From contig DWVT01000009.1 of NCBI GenBank assembly GCA_019120075.1, positions 1 through 36,265 of the forward strand: a DNA stretch of 36,265 bases, in the 5' to 3' direction. Positions 7,558 through 16,138 of this stretch are shown here, one piece after another. How positions within the stretch are numbered: the stretch's first letter is position 1; each line of letters begins with the position of its first letter. The notes under the pieces were generated by a model that worked only from the letters and a program-made list of their open reading frames with translations, was not told the origin of the DNA and made no database searches. This stretch comes from Candidatus Mediterraneibacter excrementigallinarum (GTDB lineage: Bacteria > Bacillota > Clostridia > Lachnospirales > Lachnospiraceae). The translations under genes and the position numbers were made by a program.

Positions 7558-8757
7558 ATGAGTGAAAAAAGACGAGACAACCGTAATCGAATTTTGCATG
7601 AAGGCGAGTACCAGCGTGCAGATGGGAGGTATCGGTTCCGTTACATTGACGAGGACGGAAAAGAGAAAAATGTGTACAGTTGGCGTTTGGACAAAAACGA
7701 CCCCATGCCCAAAGGCAAGAAACGGGAACTTTCGCTGCGAGAGAAAGAAAAGCAGATTGAAGCGGATTTGTTTGACCACATCGTAACCAATGGCGGCAAT
7801 TACACGGTGCTGGAACTGGTGGAGAAGTATGTGTCCCTGAAAACGGGTGTCCGGCACAATACCGTTGCCGGGTACAAGACGGTAATCAATGTCCTGAAAA
7901 AAGAAGCATTCGGGAAACAGCGCATTGACAAGGTGCGCTTGTCGGATGCAAAAGCGTGGCTCATCAAGCTTCAGCAGGTGGATGGCAGGGGCTACAGCTC
8001 CATTCATTCCATCCGGGGCGTTCTCAGACCGGCTTTTCAGATGGCGGTGGACGATGACCTGATTCGGAAAAATCCCTTTGGATTTGAGCTGGCATCGGTG
8101 ATTGTCAACGATTCTGTGACCAGAGAAGCAATCACCCGGAAGCAGGAGCGGGATTTGCTGAAATTTATCAAGGAAGATGCACATTTCAGCAGATACTACG
8201 ATGCAATCTATATTCTCTTTCACACGGGGCTTCGTATTTCGGAGTTCTGTGGACTGACGGTTTCGGAGATTGAGTTCGATGAAATGCGTATCAAGGTAGA
8301 CCATCAGTTGCAGCGCACATCCCAGATGAAATATGTGATTGAGGAGCCAAAGACAGAGAGTGGTACCCGCTATGTGCCAATGACCGAAGAAGTGGCAGAG
8401 TGTTTTCGCAGAATCATTGCCAATCGTGAAGCACCGAAGGTCGAGCCGATGGTGGATGGGTATATTCGCTTCCTGTGTCTGGACAAAAACGATATGCCGA
8501 AGGTCGCCCTTCACTGGGAGAAGTATCTGGAACATATCGTGGAGAAGTACAACAAGATTTACCGCATCCAGATGCCGAAAGTAACCCCTCATGTATGCCG
8601 ACACACATTTTGCTCCAACATGGCAAAATCCGGAATGAACCCGAAAACATTGCAGTATATCATGGGTCACTCAGACATCAGTGTAACCCTGAATGTCTAT
8701 ACCCATGTAAACTTCGATGATGCAAAAGCAGAAGTGCTTCGGGTAGCAAATGGCTAA
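7558..8757 (+). CDS. int: Tyrosine recombinase integrase, Tn916 family
   Basis: A 399-residue integrase. The N-terminus (1-75) resembles the Tn916 arm-binding domain (NRILHEGEYQRADGRYRFRYIDEDGK), a SAM-like core-binding domain follows (80-175), and the catalytic domain carries R225 (HTGLRISEF), K265, H345-x-x-R348 (TPHVCRH), H371 and the nucleophile Y381 (NVYTHVNF). All catalytic residues are present, so the protein should be active. Start ATG 7558 follows AAAGGAGAG; the longer frame from 7516 crosses the hairpin and is rejected. The gene is last in the element, next to the right end. Confidence 0.95.
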   Translation: MSEKRRDNRNRILHEGEYQRADGRYRFRYIDEDGKEKNVYSWRLDKNDPMPKGKKRELSLREKEKQIEADLFDHIVTNGGNYTVLELVEKYVSLKTGVRHNTVAGYKTVINVLKKEAFGKQRIDKVRLSDAKAWLIKLQQVDGRGYSSIHSIRGVLRPAFQMAVDDDLIRKNPFGFELASVIVNDSVTREAITRKQERDLLKFIKEDAHFSRYYDAIYILFHTGLRISEFCGLTVSEIEFDEMRIKVDHQLQRTSQMKYVIEEPKTESGTRYVPMTEEVAECFRRIIANREAPKVEPMVDGYIRFLCLDKNDMPKVALHWEKYLEHIVEKYNKIYRIQMPKVTPHVCRHTFCSNMAKSGMNPKTLQYIMGHSDISVTLNVYTHVNFDDAKAEVLRVANG

Positions 8758-8764
8758 AACAGCC

Positions 8765-8793
8765 CGTTGGTAAAGCGGTTCCCTTTACCAACG
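8765..8793. repeat. Perfect 11-bp inverted repeat just after int
   Basis: CGTTGGTAAAG (8765-8775) and CTTTACCAACG (8783-8793) flank a 7-base loop, and a further TTTACCAA lies at 8796-8803. No T run follows, so it is a weak terminator at best; an integrase or excisionase binding site near the element end is as likely. Confidence 0.55.
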
Positions 8794-8820
8794 AATTTAC
8801 CAATATTGCAGGGAAAAACA

Positions 8821-8914
8821 TGAGAAGATATGGTACGATTTGAGAAGATAACCCGGAAACAGCCGGGAAACCAAAGCCCGAAAAACCCTGTGATACCAAG
8901 CATTTGAGAAGAAA
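8821..8914 (+). repeat. TGAGAAGATA direct repeats at the integrase end of the element
   Basis: TGAGAAGATA occurs identically at 8821-8830 and 8841-8850, exactly 20 bases apart, and as TGAGAAGAAA at 8905-8914. Tn916-type integrases bind short direct repeats inside each element end through their N-terminal domain; these copies are candidates for such arm sites. The crossover core should lie shortly after, before 8943, but cannot be fixed without the left end. Confidence 0.5.
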
Positions 8915-8942
8915 TACAAGACTTATATGGAGTTATAAAAAG

Positions 8943-9407
8943 ATGATAAAAGTACTATTTATCTGCCACGGCAATATCTGCAGATCAACAATGGCACAGT
9001 CTGTTTTCCAGTATCTGACGGATCAGGCTGGTCTGTCAGAACAATTCTATATTGATTCCGCCGCCACAAGTCGGGAAGAGATCGGAAACCCGCCCCACTA
9101 CGGAACGCAGCAAAAACTGCGCCAGGTCGGGATTCCCTGTATTCCTCACTGTGCCCGTCAGATGCGCCGGGAGGAGTATGACCAGTTCGACTACATCATC
9201 GGGATGGACTCCTGGAATATACGGAATATCAACCGGATTCTTGGAAACGGCGATCCGGACGGGAAAGTTTCAAAACTGCTGGATTTTACGGACCGGAAAG
9301 GGCAGGACATTGCGGACCCGTGGTATACGGGGAATTTTGATGAAACTTACAGAGACGTAAAAGAGGGCTGTGAAGCCCTCCTGGATGAATGTCTCCTACG
9401 CCTCTAA
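8943..9407 (+). CDS. Low-molecular-weight protein-tyrosine phosphatase
   Basis: A 154-residue phosphatase with the CX5R active-site loop at the very N-terminus (VLFICHGNICRSTMAQ) and the catalytic acid loop near the C-terminus (DIADPWYTGNFDETY). Such enzymes remove phosphate from tyrosine, often controlling polysaccharide synthesis or stress proteins; the target here is unknown. I choose ATG 8943 because the fold begins at MIKVLFI; GGAG lies ten bases upstream. The mobile element ends immediately before the gene, so its promoter may now come from the element. Its 3' end overlaps the opposing J-domain gene by 12 bases. Confidence 0.93.
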   Translation: MIKVLFICHGNICRSTMAQSVFQYLTDQAGLSEQFYIDSAATSREEIGNPPHYGTQQKLRQVGIPCIPHCARQMRREEYDQFDYIIGMDSWNIRNINRILGNGDPDGKVSKLLDFTDRKGQDIADPWYTGNFDETYRDVKEGCEALLDECLLRL

Positions 9408-10118
9408 GGAGTAGGAGAGCAGCTTTTTTAAGTTGTTATGGAACTGGCGGTTGTATGAGCGAAGTTTCAGTTTCTCGGAACTGGATTTGTTTTTCTCCAC
9501 GTATGCCGCATAGCGGGAAAACAGGATATGATAATCCGTGTCCTGTTTCTGTCCCCAGCGGACAAGAACCCAGTTCATTGCGTCGGAATGCCAGTACTGC
9601 ATGGGGATGCCAGCCATTTTCAGTGTAGTAATATACTGAACTGCTTCCATGGACAGTTTTGCGATCTGCCGGCTACGGTACTCATCCGGGATTTCGGCGT
9701 TTTTGTTTCCGATCTTTCGGAAAAACCTGTGGGAAATAGATTTTTTCTGGGACTCTTTTTCCATCAGACGCATGCTGCGTCGGAGTGTTTCGTTGAGACG
9801 GCTTGCCGCATTCCAGTAGGTGACGAAGGAGGATGACTCATCTTTGCTGTCGTCATCGGGTCCTACTTTAAATGTACGGAAAACACGGGGGGCTGTCTCG
9901 CCGAATGTGTCGTGATTGTAGGCTTTCCTTTTCTCCGGGTCTGAGAGAACCTGATATGCCTCCAGAATCTCCTGCATGAAGGCGGTTGTATCTATATCTT
10001 TATGCGCATTTGCATCAGGATGATATACTTTTGCAAGTGCATTTTTTGCATTCGTTATCTCTTCTAAAGTCGCATCTCTTGATACACCTAATACATCATA
10101 ATAAGTGTGAGATTTCAT
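9396..10118 (-). CDS. J-domain (DnaJ-like) protein with unknown C-terminal domain
   Basis: A 240-residue protein. Residues 1-70 form a J domain with the HPD motif at 33-35 (KVYHPDANAH) and EAYQVLSDPEKRKAYN, so it should stimulate the ATPase of a DnaK-type chaperone. There is no G/F region, zinc finger or DnaJ C-terminal domain, so it is not DnaJ itself. The rest is helical and basic with aromatic clusters (YWNAASRLNETLRR, MQYWHSDAMNWVLVRW), and I recognise no family. Start ATG 10118 has AAGGAGG upstream; the longer frame to 10190 would run through the promoter. It ends tail-to-tail over the phosphatase gene. Confidence 0.85.
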   Translation of the reverse strand: MKSHTYYDVLGVSRDATLEEITNAKNALAKVYHPDANAHKDIDTTAFMQEILEAYQVLSDPEKRKAYNHDTFGETAPRVFRTFKVGPDDDSKDESSSFVTYWNAASRLNETLRRSMRLMEKESQKKSISHRFFRKIGNKNAEIPDEYRSRQIAKLSMEAVQYITTLKMAGIPMQYWHSDAMNWVLVRWGQKQDTDYHILFSRYAAYVEKNKSSSEKLKLRSYNRQFHNNLKKLLSYSLEA

Positions 10119-10161
10119 GAATAACCTCCTTATTAACTCTTCCTTTTTTCTCCCACCGATT

Positions 10162-10190
10162 AATATACGCCAGGTATTTCCAAAAGTCAA
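10162..10190 (-). promoter_or_regulatory. Promoter of the J-domain gene
   Basis: On the minus strand TTGACT (10185-10190) and TATATT (10162-10167) are separated by 17 bases, close to the sigma-A consensus. Confidence 0.6.
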
Positions 10191-10214
10191 TCAGAGACAT
10201 ATTTTTATTTTGGG

Positions 10215-10243
10215 CTGACTATATTGTTAACAGACGATATATT
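10215..10243 (+). promoter_or_regulatory. Promoter of the first D,D-carboxypeptidase gene
   Basis: CTGACT (10215-10220) and TATATT (10238-10243) with a 17-base spacer, followed by GGAGG before ATG 10262. It lies back-to-back with the J-domain promoter. Confidence 0.45.
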
Positions 10244-10261
10244 TCGGAGGAGAACGTAATA

Positions 10262-11545
10262 ATGAAAAGGGTTCTTGCAGTTGTTCTCGGACTGGTGCTT
10301 CTCATGCAGATACAGAGCCCGGCTGTGCCGATGCTCTGCGTGTATGCGGAGGAAGAGGAGAAAACGGCGACAGAAGAAACAGTGGAAGAAACGGCAGAGG
10401 AAGCCGCGGAGGGAACAGCGGATGAGGAGGGATCAACGGAAGAAACGGCAGAGGATGCGCAGGAAGGTACCCAGGTGAGTGCGCCGTCAGCCATCCTGAT
10501 GGAAGCTTCTACAGGAACCGTACTCTATGAGAAGGATGCGGATACGGCGAGACCTCCGGCAAGCGTGACAAAGGTTATGACCATGCTCCTTATCTTTGAA
10601 GCTATTGAGCGTGGGGATATCAGTCTGGAGGACGAGGTGACTACTTCAGAGTATGCGGCTTCCATGGGAGGATCTCAAGTCTTCCTCGAGGCGGGAGAGG
10701 TACAGACTGTGGATACGATGCTGAAATGCATCTCGGTCGCCAGTGCGAACGACGCCTGTGTAGCGATGGCTGAGTACATATGTGGAAATGAGGAGGAGTT
10801 TGTAAACCGGATGAATCAGCGGGCGTCGGAACTGGGAATGAAAAACACTCATTTTGTCAACTGCAACGGGCTTGACGCGGACGGCCATCTGACCAGCGCG
10901 AGAGATATTGCCCTGATGTCGAGAGAGCTGATCACAAAGCACCCGCAGATCCGCGATTACTGCATGATCTGGATGGAGAACATCACCCATACTACCTCGA
11001 AAGGAACAACAGAGTTCGGACTTACTAATACCAACAAACTGGTCCGTCAGTATGAGTACGCGACAGGGCTGAAAACCGGTTCTACAGGAGAGGCAAAGTT
11101 CTGCGTGTCTGCCACGGCAGAGAAGAACGGTGTGGAGCTGATCGCAGTCATCATGGCGGCAGAAAATTCAAAGGACAGATTCCGTGATGCAGTGACTCTT
11201 CTGAATTATGGTTTCGGCAAGTGCCAGCTTTATACCGATGAGGAACAGGGAACCCCAGGTCCGGTAGAAGTGGAGGGAGGAGTGGAAGATCAGGTAGGCG
11301 CGGTATATTCTGACAGCTTTACTTATCTGGATACTTCCGGTGCAAATCTGAATCAGATTGAAAAGAAAGAACAGACAGAACAGCCGGTCAAGGCTCCTGT
11401 GAAGAAAGGCGATGTGCTGGGGCGGCTTACCTATTTCCTGGATGGGAAGGAGATTGGCTCTGTAGACATTCTGGCCGCGGAGGATGTGGAAAAAGCGGGC
11501 TTCCCTGATTACCTTCTGGAAGCTCTGGGAGAATTCAGGCTTTAA
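10262..11545 (+). CDS. D-alanyl-D-alanine carboxypeptidase (S11 family), first copy
   Basis: A 427-residue penicillin-binding carboxypeptidase that trims the terminal D-Ala of peptidoglycan stem peptides outside the membrane. A signal peptide spans residues 1-29. Residues 30-70 are a low-complexity acidic Glu/Thr/Ala linker. The catalytic triad motifs are S101-VTK, S161-AN and K271-TG. The C-terminal part (about 330-427) fits the all-beta PBP5_C domain. There is no clear C-terminal membrane anchor. The family's usual length is about 380-440. A paralogue lies at 14733. The acidic linker is unusual and may keep the enzyme off the membrane. Confidence 0.92.
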   Translation: MKRVLAVVLGLVLLMQIQSPAVPMLCVYAEEEEKTATEETVEETAEEAAEGTADEEGSTEETAEDAQEGTQVSAPSAILMEASTGTVLYEKDADTARPPASVTKVMTMLLIFEAIERGDISLEDEVTTSEYAASMGGSQVFLEAGEVQTVDTMLKCISVASANDACVAMAEYICGNEEEFVNRMNQRASELGMKNTHFVNCNGLDADGHLTSARDIALMSRELITKHPQIRDYCMIWMENITHTTSKGTTEFGLTNTNKLVRQYEYATGLKTGSTGEAKFCVSATAEKNGVELIAVIMAAENSKDRFRDAVTLLNYGFGKCQLYTDEEQGTPGPVEVEGGVEDQVGAVYSDSFTYLDTSGANLNQIEKKEQTEQPVKAPVKKGDVLGRLTYFLDGKEIGSVDILAAEDVEKAGFPDYLLEALGEFRL

Positions 11546-11603
11546 AGCCTTTATAATGCATTGTAATAAAGTAACGCAGAAAAGGGAAAAGCGAAAAACA
11601 TAC

Positions 11604-11633
11604 TTGTGCCCTGCATACAGGATGCTTTATAAT
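11604..11633 (+). promoter_or_regulatory. Promoter of deoC
   Basis: TTGTGC (11604-11609) and a perfect TATAAT (11628-11633) with an 18-base spacer, about 60 bases before the deoC start. Confidence 0.6.
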
Positions 11634-11693
11634 GAAGGACAGCCGGGAAACGGAAAATCCGTTTCTGTACAATACCAGAAGGAGGATAACATT

Positions 11694-12350
11694 ATGGATT
11701 ATGCAAAAATGATCGACCATACATTGTTAAAAGCGGATGCTACAAAGGAACAGGTGAAAAAACTCTGCGAGGAGGCAATGGAGTACGGGTTTCACTCGGT
11801 CTGTGTCAACTCCAGTTTTGTGTACTACTGCGCTCAGCTTCTGAAAGATTCTGATGTAAAAGTTTGCACTGTCATCGGATTCCCTCTTGGAGCCATGTCC
11901 ACTGCGGGCAAGGCTGCGGAAGCAAAAGCAGCGGTAAAAGACGGCGCGGAGGAACTTGATATGGTGATCCATGTGGGGATGATCAAGAGCGGAGACTGGG
12001 ATTATGTGAAACAGGATATTGCTTCCGTAGTGGAGGAGGCGCAGGACAAAGCCATCGTTAAGGTGATCCTGGAAACATGCCTTCTTACAGAGGAAGAAAA
12101 GAAAGAAGCCTGCCGGATCGCAAAGGAAGCCGGGGCGGCGTTTGTGAAGACGTCCACAGGTTTTTCCACAGGCGGCGCCACCGCTGAAGATGTGGCGCTT
12201 ATGCGGTCTGTGGTGGGGCCGGATATGGGCGTGAAGGCCTCCGGAGGGATCCGTACTCTGAAGGATGCTGAGACAATGGTCCGGGCGGGAGCCAGCCGGA
12301 TCGGGGCAAGCGCCGGAATCGAAATTGTAAAAGAGCAGAGAGGACAGTAA
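11694..12350 (+). CDS. deoC: Deoxyribose-phosphate aldolase
   Basis: A 218-residue class I aldolase that splits 2-deoxyribose 5-phosphate into glyceraldehyde 3-phosphate and acetaldehyde in nucleoside breakdown. The Schiff-base lysine is K152 (AFVKTSTGF), the second lysine K181 (GVKASGGIR) and the aspartate D89 ([10 protein letters not shown]). Start ATG 11694 follows GGAGG at 11681-11685 by eight bases; the frame extended upstream to 11484 overlaps the preceding gene and is a shadow. No other deo genes adjoin. Nine bases separate it from the metallophosphoesterase gene, so the two probably share a transcript. Confidence 0.96.
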   Translation: MDYAKMIDHTLLKADATKEQVKKLCEEAMEYGFHSVCVNSSFVYYCAQLLKDSDVKVCTVIGFPLGAMSTAGKAAEAKAAVKDGAEELDMVIHVGMIKSGDWDYVKQDIASVVEEAQDKAIVKVILETCLLTEEEKKEACRIAKEAGAAFVKTSTGFSTGGATAEDVALMRSVVGPDMGVKASGGIRTLKDAETMVRAGASRIGASAGIEIVKEQRGQ

Positions 12351-12359
12351 AGGAGAACT

Positions 12360-13253
12360 ATGTCGTTAATTTGGATTCTGATCATTGCTGCGGTTATTAT
12401 CATTGCAGCAATTTGTATTGAAATCTACAGGGAGACTCATAACTTCTGTGTGACACGTTTCAGTGTACATTCAAAGAAGATGGATGATCTTGAAGATGAT
12501 AAGATCAAGATCATCTTTCTTAGTGATCTTCACAATAAAGAGTACGGGGAGAAAAACGAGCGGCTTCTTCGAGCCATAAGGCAGACGTTTCCGGATCTGA
12601 TCCTGATCGGCGGCGATATGCTGGTGGGAAAAGAAAAAGCATCTTATGGGCCGGCCCTGTCTTTTGTGGAGAGTCTGACAGCATTCTGTCCGGTTATCTA
12701 TGCAAACGGAAATCATGAGCAGCGGATGAAGGAGGAGCCGGAGAAATACAGCTCCTCTTATAAAGAATACAGAAGGCTGCTCAGGTCAAAAGGTGTTCTG
12801 TTTCTGGAGAACGGAAGTACACAAGTGAAAGTCCACGGAAAAAAGATCCGGATAAGCGGACTGGAACTGCCGCTGGAGACGTACAAGAAATTCCGAAAAG
12901 AACATGTTGACGGCGGTACAGTGGAAGAATGTCTGGGATTTGTTCCCCGGGAGAGAGCGGACAGGGATTATCAGATCCTGCTTGCTCACAATCCCGCTTA
13001 TATGGATGCATATAAAGAATGGGGAGCTGATCTGATCCTGTCCGGCCATCTTCACGGAGGGATCGCCAGGATTCCCGGAATCGGCGGCGTGATCTCTCCA
13101 CAGGCGTTCCTTTTTCCCAAATATTCCGGGGAGATGACTACAGAAGGAGAGCAGACGATCATTGTGAGCAGAGGCCTGGGAAGTCATACCATTAACATCC
13201 GTCTCTTTAATATGCCGGAGGTGATACTGATCGAGCTGAAAAAATCATTGTAA
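12360..13253 (+). CDS. Membrane-anchored metallophosphoesterase (YaeI-like)
   Basis: A 297-residue protein with one N-terminal membrane helix (residues 3-21) and a calcineurin-like phosphoesterase domain: SDLHNKEYG, IGGDML, NGNHEQ, LAHNP and SGHLHGG supply the two-metal site. GEMTTEGEQTIIVSRGLG near the end is typical of the YaeI/YkuE group. Relatives cleave lipid-linked or nucleotide pyrophosphates; the substrate here is unknown. The catalytic domain would face outside or inside depending on helix orientation, which I cannot settle. Its TTG-TAA end doubles as the -35 of the scpA promoter. Confidence 0.88.
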   Translation: MSLIWILIIAAVIIIAAICIEIYRETHNFCVTRFSVHSKKMDDLEDDKIKIIFLSDLHNKEYGEKNERLLRAIRQTFPDLILIGGDMLVGKEKASYGPALSFVESLTAFCPVIYANGNHEQRMKEEPEKYSSSYKEYRRLLRSKGVLFLENGSTQVKVHGKKIRISGLELPLETYKKFRKEHVDGGTVEECLGFVPRERADRDYQILLAHNPAYMDAYKEWGADLILSGHLHGGIARIPGIGGVISPQAFLFPKYSGEMTTEGEQTIIVSRGLGSHTINIRLFNMPEVILIELKKSL

Positions 13254-13276
13254 AAGAGGCGGGCATCCCTTATAAT
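13248..13276 (+). promoter_or_regulatory. Promoter of scpA
   Basis: TTGTAA (13248-13253, made of the last two codons of the preceding gene) and TATAAT (13271-13276), with a 17-base spacer. Confidence 0.6.
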
Positions 13277-13321
13277 AGAAATATTGACGTGAAATGAATC
13301 TATACCTTGAAGGAGAGTTTT

Positions 13322-14101
13322 ATGGGAATACCGGTTAAGCTGGAGGTGTTTGAGGGACCTCTGGACCTGCTTCTTCACCTGATCGACAAGAATAAGATCG
13401 ACATTTATGATATCCCGATCGTTGAGATCACGAACCAGTATATGGACTATATCAGACAGATGCAGAAGGAAGACCTGAATGTCATGAGCGAGTTTCTTGT
13501 CATGGCGGCGACTCTTCTGGATATTAAATGCCGGATGCTGCTTCCAAAGGAAGTGACAGAAGAAGGGGAAGAAGTGGACCCGAGACAGGAGCTGGTGGAA
13601 CAGCTCCTTCAGTACAAAATGTATAAATATATGGCATACGAGCTGAAGGACCGTCAGGTGGATTCGGACCAGATCCTTTACAAAGCGCCCACAATACCGG
13701 AGGAAGTGGCAGAGTATGTGGAGCCGGTGGATCTGGACGTCCTTCTTGACGGGCTGACGCTGAGAAAGCTGAACCGGATCTTTCACGAAGTGATGAAACG
13801 GCAGACGGACAAGATCGATCCGGTCAGGAGCAAGTTCGGGAAGATCGAGAAAGAAGAAGTCTCCCTTTCTGACAAATTTGATCATATCCACGAGTATATG
13901 AAAGAACATCAGAGGTTCAGTTTCCGGCAGCTGCTGCAGGAACAGCACAGCAAGATGCATATCGTCGTGACCTTCCTTGCTGTTTTGGAGATGATGAAGC
14001 TGGGAGAGATTCGTGTGGAGCAGGAGGAAAACTGCGGTGAGATTATGATTGAAAGGACTGGGTATATCAATGAAAATAGAGAAGCTTCAGGGAGCGATTG
14101 A
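13322..14101 (+). CDS. scpA: Segregation and condensation protein A
   Basis: A 259-residue kleisin that bridges SMC heads and binds ScpB in the chromosome condensation complex. The N-terminal signature LEVFEGPLDLLLHLIDKNKIDIYDIPI and the C-terminal winged helix (VVTFLAVLEMMKLGEIRVEQEE) are clear. Start ATG 13322 follows AAGGAGAG; the TTG at 13307 is not used because it overlaps that site. The end overlaps scpB by 32 bases, which suggests translational coupling and fits complex subunits made together. Confidence 0.95.
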   Translation: MGIPVKLEVFEGPLDLLLHLIDKNKIDIYDIPIVEITNQYMDYIRQMQKEDLNVMSEFLVMAATLLDIKCRMLLPKEVTEEGEEVDPRQELVEQLLQYKMYKYMAYELKDRQVDSDQILYKAPTIPEEVAEYVEPVDLDVLLDGLTLRKLNRIFHEVMKRQTDKIDPVRSKFGKIEKEEVSLSDKFDHIHEYMKEHQRFSFRQLLQEQHSKMHIVVTFLAVLEMMKLGEIRVEQEENCGEIMIERTGYINENREASGSD

Positions 14102-14639
14102 GGCGATCCTTTTTACAATGGGCGATTCTGTGGAGCTTGAGAAGATCGCCGCGGCGATCGGCCATGATGAGGAGACGACGCGAAAACTGATCCACAATAT
14201 GATGGACCGGTACGAGGAGGAAAGCCGGGGGATCCGCATCATTGAACTGGACAACTCATTTCAGATGTGCACAAAGAAAGAAATGTATGAGTATCTGATC
14301 CGTGTCGCAAAGCAGCCTAAACGGTATGTGCTCACGGATGTTCTTCTGGAGACGCTTTCGATCATTGCGTACAAGCAGCCGGTGACCAAGCTGGAGATCG
14401 AGAAGATCCGGGGAGTCAAGTCGGACCATGCGGTAAACAAGCTGGTGGAATACGGACTGGTGGAAGAGACAGGAAGGCTGGAGGCCCCGGGGCGTCCGCT
14501 GCTTTTCGGGACAACAGAAGAATTCCTGCGCCGGTTCAGCGTCCATTCTCTGGATGAACTGCCCAGACTCAATGAAGAACAGATTGAACATTTCAAAGAA
14601 GAGGCGGAGGATGAAGCTCAGCTTAAGCTGGATATTTAG
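14070..14639 (+). CDS. scpB: Segregation and condensation protein B
   Basis: A 189-residue protein with two winged-helix domains: LQGAIEAILFTMGDSVELEKIA at the start and ETLSIIAYKQPVTKLEIEKIRGVKSDHAVNKLVEYGLVEE, GRPLLFGTTEEFL in the second. It dimerises and holds ScpA on SMC. ATG 14070 fits the family start; the upstream TTG at 14049 adds seven residues not seen in the family. The 3' end of scpA overlaps it. Confidence 0.95.
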   Translation: MKIEKLQGAIEAILFTMGDSVELEKIAAAIGHDEETTRKLIHNMMDRYEEESRGIRIIELDNSFQMCTKKEMYEYLIRVAKQPKRYVLTDVLLETLSIIAYKQPVTKLEIEKIRGVKSDHAVNKLVEYGLVEETGRLEAPGRPLLFGTTEEFLRRFSVHSLDELPRLNEEQIEHFKEEAEDEAQLKLDI

Positions 14640-14732
14640 GCGGGACAGATATCCTGTGCTGCCTGCAGTTCTATCTTCGGGCAGACATGCATAGATTGTC
14701 AGTAAGACGTATACGGCGGGAGAGAACCTGCG

Positions 14733-15977
14733 ATGAAGGGAAAAAGAGTAATAAGGCGAAGGATGAAAGCATTTGTCCTGACAGTTTTCTTCTTTTTGCT
14801 GTCGGTCTGGAACGTGATTCTGGCAGAGGCGGAGGAAACTTCGGACGAGATCACTGCTTCGGAGCTGTACGCCCGGTCTGCAGTCCTGATGGACGCGGAC
14901 AGCGGGCGTATTTTATTTGCCAAAAACGGAGAGGAGAAGCTTGCCATGGCGAGTACGACGAAGATCATGACCTGTATTCTTGCTCTGGAAAACGGCTCTA
15001 TGTCTGATCAGGTCAGTGTGAGCTCCAATGCGGCGTCTCAGCCGGCGGTCAGGCTTGGAATGAGAGAGGGACAGAAGTTTTTTCTTGAAGATCTGCTGTA
15101 CTCTCTGATGCTGGAGTCTCATAATGATTCTGCTGTCGCTGTTGCGGAACACATCGGAGGCAGTGTGGAGGGATTCGCCTCCATGATGAATCAGAAAGCA
15201 ATGGAACTGGAGTGCACAGATACATATTTTATCACCCCCAACGGACTTGACGCCGAGGATGAAACAGGGTTCCACCACACGACGGCAGAGAATCTGGCGA
15301 GAATCATGAGATACTGCATCATGGAGTCGGGAAAAAGGGAGGATTTCCTGAAAATCACGCAGACGCAGGAACATGATTTTTCTGACTGCGAGGGGAACGG
15401 TTCCTATCAATGCCACAATCATAATCTGTTTCTTCAGATGATGGAGGGCGCTCTCTCCGGAAAAACCGGATTTACCGCCGATGCAGGGTACTGTTATGTG
15501 GGCGCACTGCAAAGGGATGAGAGAACGTTTATCGTAGCACTTCTTGCCTGCGGGTGGCCGAATAATAAGGGGTATAAATGGTCTGATACGAGAAAGCTGA
15601 TGGAGTATGGGCTGGATAATTACGAATACCGTCAGATCGACATCAGCAAGGATACGGGCAGTGTCCTTGTGGAAAATGGAGCAGCGGGAGGATTTCCCGG
15701 AACAGAGGCGGCGGAACTGAAAGTGGAAGTCAATGCAGAGCCCTTTCGCGTTCTGCTGAGGCGGGATGAAGATGTAAGTGTATTCTGTGATCTTCCTGAA
15801 AAAATTCAGGCACCTGTGGAAAAGGGACAGAAGATTGGTACAATGACCTGCAGTCTGGACGGAATTGAGCTGAAGACCTATCCTCTGACTGCAGCAAAGA
15901 GTATGGAGGAGAGGAGCTTTCAGTTATGCCTGTGTTATATCCGCGATGCTTTTTTCAATGTTTCTGATATTATCTGA
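14733..15977 (+). CDS. D-alanyl-D-alanine carboxypeptidase (S11, DacF-like), second copy
   Basis: A 414-residue secreted S11 peptidase that trims peptidoglycan peptides. Signal peptide in residues 11-32. Catalytic motifs S74-TTK, S129-HN and K244-TG. The C-terminal PBP5_C-like beta domain follows (about 295-395). This copy lies after scpAB, as in related Firmicutes where dacF neighbours scp genes. It lacks the acidic linker of the first copy at 10262, and the two differ well beyond the motifs, so they are old paralogues rather than a recent duplication. ATG 14763 is an alternative start that would still leave a signal peptide. Confidence 0.92.
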   Translation: MKGKRVIRRRMKAFVLTVFFFLLSVWNVILAEAEETSDEITASELYARSAVLMDADSGRILFAKNGEEKLAMASTTKIMTCILALENGSMSDQVSVSSNAASQPAVRLGMREGQKFFLEDLLYSLMLESHNDSAVAVAEHIGGSVEGFASMMNQKAMELECTDTYFITPNGLDAEDETGFHHTTAENLARIMRYCIMESGKREDFLKITQTQEHDFSDCEGNGSYQCHNHNLFLQMMEGALSGKTGFTADAGYCYVGALQRDERTFIVALLACGWPNNKGYKWSDTRKLMEYGLDNYEYRQIDISKDTGSVLVENGAAGGFPGTEAAELKVEVNAEPFRVLLRRDEDVSVFCDLPEKIQAPVEKGQKIGTMTCSLDGIELKTYPLTAAKSMEERSFQLCLCYIRDAFFNVSDII

Positions 15978-16138
15978 AGTGGTGCTGCACAACGGTAGCA
16001 AAAAAGTATAAAAAAGCTAAAATGTTAAAAAAGATCAATGCAAATGATTAATTTTGCCACTGGAATCATGGGAGAAGCTATGTTAGTATTAGTGAGGATA
16101 AAATAAAACAACCAAATTGATTAAATATAAGGAGACGG

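Noticed and set aside
8904-8942. Upstream extension of the phosphatase gene
   Set aside because: No ribosome site for it, and the family fold begins at the methionine encoded at 8943.
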